A DNA stretch of 64,000 nt from Azorinus chamasolen (taxonomy: Eukaryota > Mollusca > Bivalvia > Cardiida > Solecurtidae). Below, in pieces: positions 8,590 to 20,317 of the stretch (the stretch's first letter is position 1; each line of letters opens with the position of its first letter). The DNA lies in contig OY755252.1 in assembly GCA_963576725.1 (NCBI GenBank), positions 44,989,552-45,053,551 on the forward strand, given 5' to 3'. The position numbers and the translations under genes are program-made. Under the pieces are notes generated by a model. The model did no database searches, was not told where the DNA came from, and saw nothing but the letters and a program-made list of their open reading frames with translations.

Positions 8590-10731
8590 ATGTTAATTTC
8601 ACTGACGGTGTTTTTGCTGCTATTCAAATTCAACGTCCCTGGTGCTATGGCCGGAACAATCAAATATGTACGTGAACATGCATACTCGCGTGAATACCAA
8701 GGCGACCATTGCAGTGTCTTAGCAACAACAATGACTTGTGATGAAATCCCACCAACGGTTCCCAAACATGTAACAACCGTGATCATTACAAGGCACACTG
8801 GATATCGTTTAAAACCATTCAATGGAACCGGCTGGAAACACGTTGAAACTTTACAAATATATGGGAAGGAATTGAGACAGATTCTGGATCATGATCTTGC
8901 CGGTTTAGTTAGTGTCAAAACACTATCATTTTCTTTTCCAAACATAAATACGTTTTCAAAGAACGCTTTTGTCCCGGTCCAAAACGTCACAATTCTGCAT
9001 CTGCTTGAAATGGGATATCTTCATATAGACACCTTACTCGCCGCTCTGAACAACACAACATCTTTAACAGAATTTGTCTTTAATCCAGGAAACGTATATT
9101 ATCCACCAGTATTCATGCTTTCTGGACAACGTTCAAAAGTGCTTTTAGACAACAATTTAACTGTGTTCAACATCAGTCAATCTAAGATTGCCACTCCAAA
9201 TGATTTTATAATGACACTTGTCTTTAAAGTTGATGTTTTCAACATCAGTGGGACTGAGTTTTTTGCATGTACTGACACAGACCCTATGGAATATTTGACA
9301 AAAGAAGTAACTTCGCCTTTGCTCAAGGTAATAGACTTCAGTGGGTTCAAAATTCCATTTTATATTCCAAAGTCATCCAATATAACCCTCCTATTCATAA
9401 TTTTAAGAAGTGAATATGTGTATTTGAACAATGTGTACAATGAAGAGAATAATGTTACAATCGCAATGAATCTAACAAATGATCATGTAGCTATGAAAGC
9501 TCTTTACTTGAAAGAAAACCATATTCAGATACTTAATTCAAGCTTTATTTTGGGCAACAATAATTCATTTGAAATTCTAGATTTGTCGGAGAATATTATT
9601 GAATATTTGTCTCCCGTGCTTTTAATTAATGCTCTACACTTAGAAGCACTATATATCTCTCACAACAGATTAGCTCTCATGGAACACTCTACAGATTTTC
9701 CAAAACTGTTACACAATTATAAGAACCTTATTATTTTCCACATGGATCACAACAATATTTCTTATGTACCATGGAATATGTTTGTCAACAACACAAAGCT
9801 GGAAGTGCTGAACCTTGCTGACAACAAGCTTACAACCATTGACTTCAATGTGGTACCACTATTATCACTAAAGACTCTAGATATAAGACGGAACGCCATT
9901 CATTCCATTGAAGGCAGTGCTTTGACTCGTTTAGAGTTCTTTATCATGGAAATGTCAAATGTAAGCACTTTCAAAATCATACTTCAAGGCAACCCTTTAC
10001 AATACACTTGTGAAAGTCTTGAATTTGTAAAGACCATGTATCATTGTAATTGTCAATATACAATCACAAAATATGCGGTAGACCAATGTAAATTTCTTTG
10101 CAAACGAAGTTTGATCATTGGACTTTCAACTTCATTGTCGGTGGTCATTTGTGTTGTCTTAAGTGCAGTATATGTTGCCTGTAAGAAAGTTAGAAGACAT
10201 AATGAACTGGAACGTGTACGTAGCAATTTTATACGAGCCTATCAGTCAGGATTAGTAAAACAAAATCACATATGTTTTGTGGCTTATGCTGGCCACGATG
10301 AAGAAATCGTACGACACATGCTCCTGGCCCCGCTTAGTGTCAAATTAAAAGAGTTACTGGATACTAACAACCACACGGTGGCTACCGGGTATAATTTCAA
10401 ACCGGGCTTTCCAATTCACGAAGAAACATATAGGGTTGTTCAGCAGTCAAGTGTATTCATTGCTGTTGTTTCGAACGCGTTTTGTGAGAGCCAATATTGC
10501 ATAGGGGAGGTGAACGAGGCGTGTTCACAACAAATACCGATAATTGTAGTTGTTCTAGGAAGAGTGGCGGAGGAAAAAATGTCCGCATACCTGTTGGAGG
10601 TGTTCAGAAGAAAGGCTCGAGCTTCTATATCAAGGCCGGAAGATGGGAATTTTGAACTGATTCCTAGTTTGGATGAACTGTCAGATAGTGTCTTGATGCT
10701 AGCGATGGATACGTTCGAAAGAAAAACATGA
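8590..10731 (+). CDS. Toll-like receptor, intact single-exon copy
   Basis: Membrane pattern-recognition receptor: an LRR ectodomain senses ligand and a cytoplasmic TIR domain recruits TIR adaptors such as MyD88 (family knowledge). The protein has 713 residues. Residues 1-21 form a signal peptide. A divergent LRR region spans about 85-300, clear LRRs (for example LEVLNLADNKLTTID) about 300-468. A single C-terminal Cys cluster follows (C474, C486, C488, C500, C504), then a transmembrane helix about 507-530 with a CKKVRR stop-transfer, then TIR from about 560. TIR box 1 is CFVAYAGHDEE; the BB loop is NFKPG, with Pro-Gly kept but not the usual Arg-Asp; no FW box 3 is visible. Many N-glycosylation sequons. 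The single cysteine cluster is the vertebrate-like (scc) layout. The start is the first ATG before the signal peptide and is conserved in all copies. This is the only unbroken copy in the window. Confidence 0.93.
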   Translation: MLISLTVFLLLFKFNVPGAMAGTIKYVREHAYSREYQGDHCSVLATTMTCDEIPPTVPKHVTTVIITRHTGYRLKPFNGTGWKHVETLQIYGKELRQILDHDLAGLVSVKTLSFSFPNINTFSKNAFVPVQNVTILHLLEMGYLHIDTLLAALNNTTSLTEFVFNPGNVYYPPVFMLSGQRSKVLLDNNLTVFNISQSKIATPNDFIMTLVFKVDVFNISGTEFFACTDTDPMEYLTKEVTSPLLKVIDFSGFKIPFYIPKSSNITLLFIILRSEYVYLNNVYNEENNVTIAMNLTNDHVAMKALYLKENHIQILNSSFILGNNNSFEILDLSENIIEYLSPVLLINALHLEALYISHNRLALMEHSTDFPKLLHNYKNLIIFHMDHNNISYVPWNMFVNNTKLEVLNLADNKLTTIDFNVVPLLSLKTLDIRRNAIHSIEGSALTRLEFFIMEMSNVSTFKIILQGNPLQYTCESLEFVKTMYHCNCQYTITKYAVDQCKFLCKRSLIIGLSTSLSVVICVVLSAVYVACKKVRRHNELERVRSNFIRAYQSGLVKQNHICFVAYAGHDEEIVRHMLLAPLSVKLKELLDTNNHTVATGYNFKPGFPIHEETYRVVQQSSVFIAVVSNAFCESQYCIGEVNEACSQQIPIIVVVLGRVAEEKMSAYLLEVFRRKARASISRPEDGNFELIPSLDELSDSVLMLAMDTFERKT

Positions 10732-10820
10732 ATAAATGAATGAATGAATGGAAAAGGGCATGTATCATATTTTTGAAAGGTGGTAGTGTACGCTAAATAT
10801 TTCATCCTTTTTGTTTCTTG

Positions 10821-11065
10821 TTAACCCTTTACGACTTTCTACTCCTTTGCAAATAGAGTAGACCCAGATCAGACGATTCCTATAGGAACCGTCTGATCAG
10901 GGTCTGCTCTGTTTGCTTATGATATAGATATCTAATATAGACACGAGTCTAGTTTCTTTCATTGCCAAACATTCCTATGCCATGCGCTATTATAAGAATT
11001 AATCAAATTAATATTTTTATGCTAATGTTTAATGTTTCTGGCATATATATTCATGGAGCAAATGG
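10821..11065 (+). mobile_element. TTAA hairpin MITE, unit 2
   Basis: Same element as at 35-280: TTAACCCTTTACGAC start, core apex GATTCCTATAGGAACC, ATATTCATGG tail. It begins about 90 bp after the TLR stop codon. Confidence 0.7.
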
Positions 11066-11375
11066 CTAATACTCCTAGTAAAGCGCCACATCGCCTAAAA
11101 TGCATCTCAATAACTGAATGTAGGCCATAGACGAGCAGGAATTCGAGTTTTAACTGACTTTATACAGTATTAGTCATAGTCGTTTACCTCTTGTACCATT
11201 TTTGTAGATTTTGTTGAAACAATGTATTTTATTGAATAATATTAAGGTAGATTTTCTTTTTTTCTTACATACACTGACACCCGAATAATCATAATGAGTT
11301 TAAAACCAGATCGATATTTGTGTTGGATGTAACTTCTGGTCATATATGTATTCAGATATAGTGTGTCGGCCTTCC

Positions 11376-11481
11376 CCTTTCTGTCTCTGCATCTATCTGT
11401 CTGTCACTGTCCGTCTCTGTCTGTCTCTGTCTCTCTGTCTCTGTCTCTCTGTCTGTCTCTGTTTGTCTGTCTTTCTCTCTA

Positions 11482-11516
<35 letters not shown>

Positions 11517-11588
11517 ATCTCTCTATCTTCATCTCTGCTTCTCTGTCTGTCTTTCTGTCTGTCCCTGCCTCTGCATGTCTCTCTCCGT
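11376..11588 (+). repeat. CT/CTGT-rich tract, unit 2
   Basis: Polypyrimidine low-complexity tract, longer than in unit 1. Overlapping open frames in it are compositional. Confidence 0.9.
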
Positions 11589-11757
11589 TTTATGACTGTA
11601 TTTTATGTAGAAAGGTTGCACGATCAACATCTCATGTCTACCTTTATATTGAGGATAGACCACAAGTGCGTACGTTACGTGTTCTCACCATAGGTTAACT
11701 CACCATAGGTTAACGTTGGCGATCAACCGACCAGCTAGTGACCGTAGTGTCTGTTGC

Positions 11758-12003
11758 TTAATCAATTGTTTCATGAATATCCATGTGAGAAATAATGACA
11801 CCATGAATATTAATTAGTTTCGTTTTAATGACATATGAACATAGGAACGTTTAGCCGTGGGAGAAACTGAAATATCAAATCTATATTAATCCATAAGCAA
11901 ACAGAGCAGATCCTGATCAGGGCGCTCCTCCAGGAACCATCTGATCTGGATCTTTTCTGTTTGCAAAGGCGTAGAAAGGCGTATTTGTGGAGTAAAGGAT
12001 TAA
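11758..12003 (-). mobile_element. TTAA hairpin MITE, inverted, unit 2
   Basis: Counterpart of 918-1163 with both TTAA boundaries kept (246 bp). Confidence 0.75.
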
Positions 12004-12545
12004 ATTTACAAAGTATTCCAGCACTTGAATCAGATCTATTATAATTTCATAAGTAAACAGAACAGACCCTGACTCCTGCATGAGCCCTCTGATCAGGGTC
12101 TGCTCAGTTTGAAAATGAGTGAAAAGACGTTTATTTGAGGGAAAGGGTTAAATGATGCATGTTCGAAGCTGAATGTCCCATCCGTGTTGTCAATATAGAT
12201 TATTTGCTAGAGGAATTTGAATGAGTCACAATGACGATCCTAATCAGAGGGCTAAACTAGGATCTCTCCAATCTGGATCTACATTATTTGCAAATGATAG
12301 CATACCTGTCTCCCGCATTCAATGAATTAACGATAGCATGGTGGGCAGTTTTCGAAATAACCATGCTTTTGTAAATAAATACATGTATATATGTTCTACC
12401 AGCATACATTCAGTCGAAAACTTTGGATCCCGGTGAGATATTTCTCATCTACATAAAAATGTATTTGTAATGGTAATCACAAATCATCCGAAGCGCGACA
12501 AATGTCACGACAACAAATGCAATTTGCGTTCTGAGTTTAAACTGT

Positions 12546-12808
12546 TTAACCCAGTCCATCACAGGCTATTTTTAGACCCAACCTCTTTGAATAAATCTAC
12601 CGAAAAGGTGCATTTACTACAGAAAGGAAAAAATAGAATTATGTGGTTTTGAAACAATTGTGATAAATTAAACACCTATAATAATATCATAGTTCTTCGG
12701 ATAAATAGAGCATTTGTTCCTATGGAGCAAATGTTCTATTTATTACAATGGTTTCAAGAAGTGTTTTAAAGAGCCCTCAAAAGGCGTTAATATGAAGGAA
12801 TGGGATAA
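12546..12808 (+). mobile_element. TTAACCCA-type hairpin MITE, unit 2
   Basis: Counterpart of 1704-1966. The hairpin apex TTGTTCCTATGGAGCAAATG is preserved. Confidence 0.65.
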
Positions 12809-12823
12809 CAATAACTGAAATAG

Positions 12824-13034
12824 TATTGGTATATAGCATAGTCTGATACAATAGTATTGGTATATAGCATAGTCTGATACAATAGTATTGGTATATAGCA
12901 TAGTCTGATACAATAGAATTGGTATATAGTCTGATACAATAGTATTGGTATATAGCATAGTCTGATACAATAGTATTGGTATATAGCATAGTCTGATACA
13001 ATAGTATTGGTATATAGCATAGTCTGATACAATA
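12824..13034 (+). repeat. 31-bp tandem repeat, expanded only in unit 2
   Basis: Seven copies of a 31-bp unit (ATTGGTATATAGCATAGTCT plus GATACAATAGT). The fourth copy lacks GCATA. Unit 1 has one copy near 1981-2010, so the expansion followed duplication. All three minus-strand frames stay open because 31 is not a multiple of 3. Confidence 0.92.
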
Positions 13035-13087
13035 ACCAGAGGTCCAGATACTATGCGTAAATTAAAACATTTTCAAGAACTTCTTTA

Positions 13088-13177
13088 TTTTTCCGCCAAA
13101 CCCTGTGGTGTGATCTTTCATGGTATGAACAGGCGAATCTAAAGAGTGGTCACACCATAAGGATTGGTGGAGAAGTT
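13088..13177. repeat. Foldback element, unit 2
   Basis: Counterpart of 2068-2157, arms around CCAAACCCTGTGGTGTG and CACACCATAAGGATTGGTGG. Confidence 0.6.
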
Positions 13178-14100
13178 GTGATTATAGTACTTGAATAAGC
13201 ACCTTTACATGTTGCTCTGCAATTAACATAGAAACAAACCCTGGTCAGACATGACTGACCCAGAAGAAGATCTTAGCACGAATTCGGAAAACTAATTAGG
13301 AGAAAATTAATAAAATACATTAGGTTCTTGAATATTCCTTAATCTGATAAAATCAATACGAAGAAAGCTATAATGAAGGAAATACTTAAACCATGGTCGA
13401 GTAGAACATCTTAAATGCCCTATTCTATAGTGTGGATTAGTTTAACCCCTCAACGTTTGAGTATTCACTACATTTGATGAGATATGAAAATTATCAATTA
13501 AATTAAGTATAATAATGTTTGATGATTACAGAAACTGTAGAATCAAATATATAGTATACCAAATGCAAACAGAGCGTACCCTGATCAGAAGGATCCGTCA
13601 TGGCCTGTCTGATCTGAATCTACTCTGTTTCCATAGGCACTGAAAGACATCCATGTGAGGTAATGGGTTAAGTTTAATACGTGATATACAATTTTATCAC
13701 ATACTCTGCCTTGTGGGAGTGTGGTAACTGAGTGCTGTAAATCGCGCAAATGCACCAGTGCATTTTTTATGCAAATTAGCAATCGTTAGCTAATCGTAGC
13801 GCTCATTTAAGCGTTAGCCAATCGTAGCGCTCCATGTGCATCGTCCGTTGTATTACTACGCTGTTTGTAAGGAATGGCCGAAACAGCCGTCAGCTATATA
13901 TCCTGTTTCATTTTCTACGGCATGTTAAAGCTTATGTGATAAAAAGAATCTTGCATTCGTGTTCATTACAAATTGTTTTCATGGAACTCGTTTACTGTTA
14001 ATATGAATATGACACTCGCTAAAGTTCGTGTCATATCATTATAGTAAACTCATTTCATAAAAACAATGTGTAATGATCACTCATGTAAGATCCTCTATAT

Positions 14101-14900
14101 CATACTCGTTTAACCCTTTCCTTCATATATCACGTTCCTTCAAATACACGCCTTTTCACGCATCTGCAAACAGATCCGTCTGATCAGGGTCTGCTCTATT
14201 TGCTTACATAATTTGATAGATCTTTTAGTTTCTAAAACGACAACTATGTTCCACCCTTCATATTTCATTATAACTATCGTGTCCATGAATATTCAGCCGG
14301 TATTGAAACTTGGAATAAACGTAGAACAGGGAAAGGGATAAACCCATTTTACGCATTTGCAAACAGAGTAGACTCATGTAGGAGCCGTCTAATCAGGGTC
14401 TGCAATGTTTGCCTTTGGAATGATAAAGACCTGATTCTATAGTTTTTGTCAAAGCAAGTAAATTCCTTTAAAGTTTTATCATTATAAAACAGATCCGTTT
14501 AACATACTCGTTTAACCCTTTCCTTCATATATCACGTTCCTTTAAATACACGCCTTTTCACGCATCTGCAAACAGATCCGTCTGATCAGGGTCTGCTCTA
14601 TTTGCTTACAAAATTTGATAGATCTTTTAGTTTCTAAAACGGCAAAGTCTATGTTCAACCCTCCATATTTCATTTTAACTATCGTGTCCATGAATATTCA
14701 ACCGGTATTGAAATTTGGAATAAACACAGAACAGGGAAACGGATAACCCCATTTTTGCGCATTTGTAAACATAGTAGACTCCTGTAGGAGCCGTCTAATC
14801 AGGGTATGCACTGTTTGCCTTTGGAATGATAAAGACCTGATTCTATAGTTTTTGTCAAAGCAAGTAAATTCCTTTAACGTTTTATAATCATTAAAAATTT
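14101..14900 (+). repeat. Local ~400-bp tandem duplication in unit 2
   Basis: CATACTCGTTTAACCCTTTC at 14101 recurs at about 14503 with the following roughly 390 bp. Unit 1 and unit 3 have one copy each. The left copy resembles the unit 3 version and the right copy is almost identical to the unit 1 version (for example ACGGCAAAGTCTATGTTC only in unit 1 and the right copy). The junction reads ATTATAAAACAGATCCGTT. Confidence 0.85.
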
Positions 14901-16090
14901 CAGCTAATGACTATTCATAATGTCATACTTTCTCACATGAATACTGAAACAGGCAAAGGGTAAGGGACTGTTGAGAAGAGGTTTTACAGTACAACGAAAC
15001 AAAATAATTAACATAAGGAAGAAATCAAATTGTATTTTTTTGGCCCAAACAGAAATAAGAAACAATTTTAAAGTGTTGCTTTGTTGCATGTGGCAAACGT
15101 CTGACAAATACGTTTGATTTTATAATAATTTGAGATATATTTCTTTTTCTCTGACAGATGTTTTTCATCATTTGACTGTTTGATATAGTACGAATATTAA
15201 TGAAAATCATTGCATGGTACTGTTTGTTACTTGGATTTAAAATCTTCACACTTTATTGTGTAACTTTCGTCAGTTATGCGTGGTTAAGAGTTCTCTACAC
15301 TTATCTTAACCCTTTCAATGCTCAACTTTCAAACAAGTCTAACTCACAGTGAATATTCAGGGATATGTCTACCAAAAGTGAAACATGACACATATTGCAG
15401 ACTCTGATGAGATGGCGCATCTAGGTGCCCTCTTATCGGGATCTACGCTGTTTGCAAAGGGTATTGGTGACTCTTCAGTCTTCAGCTTTAAGCTGCCACC
15501 AGTCCTGTCTCAAAGACCGATATCGAAACTAAATTGAACGTCCGGGTTTGAAGGGTTTTACTTTTGTGAAAATATGAACAGAGTACTTCCTGAATTATCG
15601 CCAGGATTGCTCATTGGTCAACGTCTCTGGCCGAATCCTACAGAAAACGTTTTACCGATGACTAGTGAAAACTGGCCTCACCTTTTCTGAACTTCAATAA
15701 ACTTCTTCCGGTTCTATGTTCATTTGAAATTTCATTACCTACTGAATATTCATGGACAAAATATTTATAATGAAATTCGGAAGATGAGAAATTGTAGCCA
15801 TTTTAGAAAATAAGTAAACAGATCTACCCAACTCCATTAGCAAACAGAACGGACACTGATCAGATGGCTCCAACAGGAGCCGTCGGATCTGGGTCTACTC
15901 GGTTTGCAAATGCGTGAAAATGAGATATGAAGGAAAGGGTTAAACATCATGTATTATTGAAGAAAATGATTTTTAAGACAAAAAATGATAGAGCCCTTTG
16001 ACCAGGGTTACATTGTTAGCAAATGTCTTATAGTCTCTGTTCCCCCTGTTCCCTCCCTAAATATTAAAGGACAGTAGTAAGCCGCAATGA

Positions 16091-17343
16091 AACAAGACGA
16101 ATGTGCGTACTCAAACAGATAAAGGTGCGTACTCAAACAGATAAAGATGCGTACTCAAACAGATAAAAGTGCGTACTCAAACAGATACAGATGCGTACCC
16201 AAACAGACAAACGTCCGTACCCAAACAGATAAAGGTACGTACTCAAACAGACAAAGGTGCGTACCCAAACAGACAAACGTCCGTACTCAAACAGATAAAG
16301 GTGCGTACTAAAACAGATAAAGGTGCGTACTCAAACAGATAAAGGTGCGTACTCAAACAGATACAGATGCGTACTCAAACAGACAAACGTGCGTACCCAA
16401 ACAGATAAAGGTACGTACTCAAACAGACAAAGGTGCGTACCCAAACAGACAAACGTGCGTATTCAAACAGATAAAGGTGCGTACTCAAATAGATACAAAT
16501 GCGTACTCAAACAGATAAAGGTACAGACAAAGGTGCGTACCCAACCAGATAAATGTGCATCAAACAGACAAACGTGCGTACCCAAACAGATAAAGGTGCG
16601 TACTCAAACAGATAAAGGTGTGTACTCAAAAAGATACAGTTGCGTACTCAAACAGATAAAGGTGTGTACCCAAACAGATAAAGGTGCGTACTCAAACAGA
16701 TAAAGGTGAGTATTCAAACAGATAAAGGTGTGTACCCAAACAGATAAAGGTGTGTACTCAAACAGATAGAGGTATGTACCCAAACAGATAAAGGTGCGTA
16801 CTCAAACAGATAAAGGTGCGTACTCAAACAGATAAAGGTGCGTATTCAAACAGATAAAGGTGTGTACTCAAACAGACAAAGGTGTGTACTCAAACAGACA
16901 AAAGTGTGTACTCAAACAGACAAACGTGCGTACATAAACAGATAAAGGTGCGTACTCAAACAGATAAAGGTGCGTACTCAACAGATAAAGGTATGTACTC
17001 AAACAGATAAAAGTGTGTACCCCAATAGATAAAGGTGTGTACTCAAACAGATAAAAGTGTGTACCCAAATAGATAAAGGTGTGTACCCATGCAGATAAAG
17101 GTACGTACTCAAACAAATAAAGGTGCGTACTCAAACAGATAAAAGTGTGTACCCAAACAGATAAAGGTGTGTACCAAAACAGATAAAGGTGTGTACCCAA
17201 ACAGATTAAGGTGTGTACCCAAACAGATAAATGTGTGTACCCAAACAGATAAAGGTGTGTACCAAAACAGATAAAGGTGTGTACTCAAACAGATAAAGAT
17301 GCGTATTTAAAAATACTTGAATAGACAAATGTTTGTACTCAAA
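16091..17343 (+). repeat. 22-bp minisatellite array, unit 2
   Basis: About 55 copies of the unit described at 4695-5645, with more variant monomers (ACAAACGTCCGTAC, ACAAACGTGCGTAC). It is the longest of the three arrays. Confidence 0.95.
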
Positions 17344-17350
17344 TGTTAAA

Positions 17351-17416
17351 GTCGTCATTTCTCCACCACACCTATGATGTGACCGAAACACCATAGGGTT
17401 TGGTGGAGAAATAAAG
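17351..17416. repeat. Foldback element beside the minisatellite, unit 2
   Basis: Arms CATTTCTCCACCACACCTAT and ATAGGGTTTGGTGGAGAAAT. Confidence 0.7.
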
Positions 17417-17704
17417 AAGTTTTTAATGTACGCATCTTATCTGGACCTCTGAACTGAAAGAACTTCTCGCTATGCAATCCTAACTAGTAAAATACAGCAT
17501 ATCTCGATACTGCAAATACTCAAATACGTACACATTATTGATATTCAACACAGGTCTGATGTGGCAGTTTAATGCATGGTGAAAGTCATGCAGAACGCTC
17601 ATCTTGACTGTGTAATAACGCGATAACAGATAGCATTGAAATCCAGTTTGAAATGAATAGCGCCTATGCGTGTAACTTCAATAAACGAATACCAATTGGC
17701 TTTT

Positions 17705-17868
17705 CTGGTCCATGCTTATAAAACTTTCAGTTGAGTCTGAGTTCGTTCTCAAGTATTTGATTGGTCAGATTTGAGCCTTTGGCTCAAATCTGACCAATCA
17801 AAAGCATGAGAACTCAAATCTGACCAATAAAAGCTTGAGAACGAAACTTATAAGCATGGACCCAGATT
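17705..17868. mobile_element. Hairpin element present only in unit 2
   Basis: Compared with units 1 and 3 this is an insertion of about 165 bp. Outer arms are GGTCCATGCTTATAAAACTT and AAACTTATAAGCATGGACC. Inside is a perfect palindrome around TTTGAGCCTTTGGCTCAAA with GATTGGTCAGA arms. A diverged relative may lie at 63060-63180. Confidence 0.65.
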
Positions 17869-17898
17869 GAAATATTGATCGAAGCAAACCACAGTGCG

Positions 17899-17904
17899 TA
17901 TAAA
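17899..17904 (+). promoter_or_regulatory. Candidate TATA box, TLR copy 2
   Basis: TATAAA in the same context and at the same distance from the ATG (187 bp) as in copy 1. Confidence 0.3.
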
Positions 17905-18085
17905 CTACAACAAGGATATTTGTGCTACGAGTATGCAGACCAAGCAAGCATGGTTAACTGACTGATAAAGTGATTAACTTACACGGAGTTACAGATTTAC
18001 TTTACAATTCCGGTATTACTCGGACAACGCTAGATAAAACGTGTTCTATTATTAATCTTGATATAACTACAATAATTTAGACAAC

Positions 18086-20236
18086 ATGTTAATTTCACTG
18101 ACGGTGTTTTTGCTGCTATTCAAATTCAACGTCCCTGGTGCTATGGCCGGAACAATCAAATATGTACGTGAACATACATACTCGCGTGAATACCAAGGCG
18201 ACCATTGCAGTGTCTTAGCAACAACAATGACTTGTGATGAAATCCCACCAACGGTTCCCAAACATGTAACAACCGTGGTCATTACAAGGCACACTGGATA
18301 TCATTTAAAACCATTCAATGGAACCGGCTTGAAACACGTTGAAACTTTACAAATATATGGGAAGGAATTGAGACAGATTCTGGATCATGATCTTGCCGGT
18401 TTAGTTAGTGTCAAAACACTATCATTTTCTTTTCCAAACATAAATACGTTTTCAAAGAACGCTTTTGTCCCGGTCCAAAACGTCACAATTCTGCATCTGC
18501 TTGAAATGGGATATCTTCATACAGACACCTTACTCGACGCTCTGAACAACACAACATCTTTAACAGAATTTGTCTTTAATCCAGGAAACGTATATTATCC
18601 ACCAGTATTCATGATTTCTGGACAACGTTCAAAAGTGCTTTTAGACAACAATTTAACTGTGTTCAACATCAGTCAATCTAAGATTGCCACTCCAAATGAT
18701 TTTATAATGACACTTGTCTTTAAAGTTGATGTTTTCAACATCAGTGGGACTGAGTTTTTTGCATGTACTGACGCAGGCCCTATGGAATATTTGACAAAAG
18801 AAGTAACTTTGCCTTTGCTCAAGGTCATGGATTTCAGTGGGTACAAAATTCCATTTTATATTCCAAAGTCATTCAATATAACCATCCTATTCATAATTTT
18901 AAGAAGTGAATATGTGTATTTTAATAATGTGTACAATGAATAGAATAATGTTACAATCGCAATGAATCTAACAAATGATCATGTAGCTATGAAAGCTCTT
19001 TACTTGAGAGAAAACCATATTCAGATACTTAATTCAAGCTTTATTTTGGGCAACAACAATTCATTTGAAATTCTAGATTTGTCGGAGAATATTATTGAAT
19101 ATTTGTCTCCCGTGCTTTTTACTAATGCTCTACACTTAGAAGAACTATATATCTCTCACAACAGATTAGCTCTCATGGAACACTCTACAGATTTTCCAAA
19201 ACTGTTACACAATTATAAGAACCTTACAATTTTCCACATGGATCACAACAATATTTCTTATGTACCATGGAATATGTTTGTCAACAACACAAAGCTGGAA
19301 GTGCTGAACCTTGCTGACAACAAGCTTACAACCATTGACTTCAATCTGGTACCACTATTATCACTAAAGACTCTAGATATAAGACGGAACGCCATTCATT
19401 CCATTGAAGGCAGTGCTTTGACTCGTTTAGCGTTCTTTATCATGGAAATGTCAAATGTAAGCACTTTCAAAATCATACTTCAAGGCAACCCTTTACAATA
19501 CACTTGTGAAAGTCTTGAATTTGTAAAGACCATGTATCATTGTAATTGTCAATATACAATCACAAAATATGCGGTAGACCAATGTAAATTTCTTTGCAAA
19601 CGAAGTTTGATCATTGGACTTTCAACATCATTGTCGGTGGTCATTTGTGTTGTCTTAGGTGCAGTATATTTTGCCTGTAAGAAAGTTAGAAGACATAATG
19701 AACTGGAACGTGTACGTAGCAATTTTATACGAGCCTATCAGTCAGGATTAGTAAAACAAAATCACATATGTTTTGTAGCTTATGCTGGCCACGATGAAGA
19801 AATCGTAAGACACATGCTCCTGGCCCCGCTTAGTGTCAAATTAAAAGCGATATTAGATACTAACAACCACACGGTGGCTACCGGGTATAATTTCAATCCG
19901 GGCTTTCTAATTCACGAAGAAACATATAGGCTTGTTCAGCAGTCAAGTGTATTCATTGCTGTTGTTTCGAACGCGTTTTGTGAGAGCCAATATTGCATAG
20001 GGGAGGTGTACGAGGCGTGTTCACAACAAATACCGATAATTGTAGTTGTTCTAGGAAGAGTGGCGGAGGAAAGAATGTCCGCATACCTGTTGGAGGTGTT
20101 CAGAAGAAAGGCGCGAGCTTCTATATCAAGGCTGGAAGATGGGAATTTTGAATTGATTCCTACTGTGGATGAACTGTCAGATAGTGTCTTGATGCTAGCG
20201 ATGGATACGTTCGAAAGAAAAAACATGAATAAATGA
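18086..20236 (+). pseudogene. Toll-like receptor copy 2, broken by one nonsense codon
   Basis: Collinear with the intact copy. Codon 286 is TAG (18941-18943) where copy 1 has GAG, so the product stops after a 285-residue secreted N-terminal piece. The frame continues open behind the stop, from an internal ATG at 18962, through LRRs, Cys cluster, transmembrane helix and TIR. The C-terminus is changed by one extra A near the end, giving a KNMNK tail. Everything else is nearly identical to copy 1, so the lesion is recent. It could be a segregating null allele, a truncated secreted decoy or a base-calling error. The TIR differs at a few residues (KAILDT for KELLDT, NFNPG for NFKPG in the BB loop). 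Confidence 0.85.
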
Positions 20237-20317
20237 ATGAATGAATGGAAAAGGGCATGTATGATATTTTTGAAAAGTGGTAGTGTACGCTAAATATTTC
20301 ATCTTCTTTGTGTCTTG

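Larger units (their letters stand above)
1..10786 (+). repeat. Tandem segmental-duplication unit 1 (intact TLR)
   Basis: The unit begins in the 3' flank of a TLR gene that lies left of the window and ends just after the intact TLR. Its opening sequence recurs at 10787, 20284 and 35342 right after each TLR copy. The order of shared landmarks is: TTAA hairpin MITE, CT-rich tract, inverted MITE, 22-bp minisatellite, promoter-proximal block, TLR. Unit 1 uniquely keeps about 2.36 kb (about 5905-8268) that units 2 and 3 lack. Unit boundaries are chosen by alignment of flanks by eye. Confidence 0.85.
10787..20283 (+). repeat. Tandem segmental-duplication unit 2 (TLR with nonsense codon)
   Basis: Collinear with unit 1 and almost identical to it over the first 3 kb. 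Differences: an expanded 31-bp repeat (12824-13034), a 400-bp local duplication (14101-14900), a longer 22-bp minisatellite, an extra hairpin (17705-17868), and absence of the unit 1 segment about 5905-8268. Confidence 0.85.

Noticed and set aside
8590..10731. A bacterial-type TIR defence system
   Set aside because: The TIR is attached to a signal peptide, LRRs and a transmembrane helix, i.e. an animal TLR. No NADase-partner genes or operon.
10731..10736. AATAAA overlapping the TLR stop codon as the polyadenylation signal
   Set aside because: It would leave almost no 3' UTR, and the surrounding GAATGAATGAATG is a simple repeat. Possible but not supportable.
12743..13032. Overlapping minus-strand frames of repeated YQTMLYTNTIVSD-like peptides
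   Set aside because: 31-bp repeats cycle through all frames; not coding.
16323..17394. Long open frames in the 22-bp array on both strands (RTQTDKGAY and LFEYTPLSV repeats)
   Set aside because: Produced by the repeat itself; not preserved in units 1 and 3.
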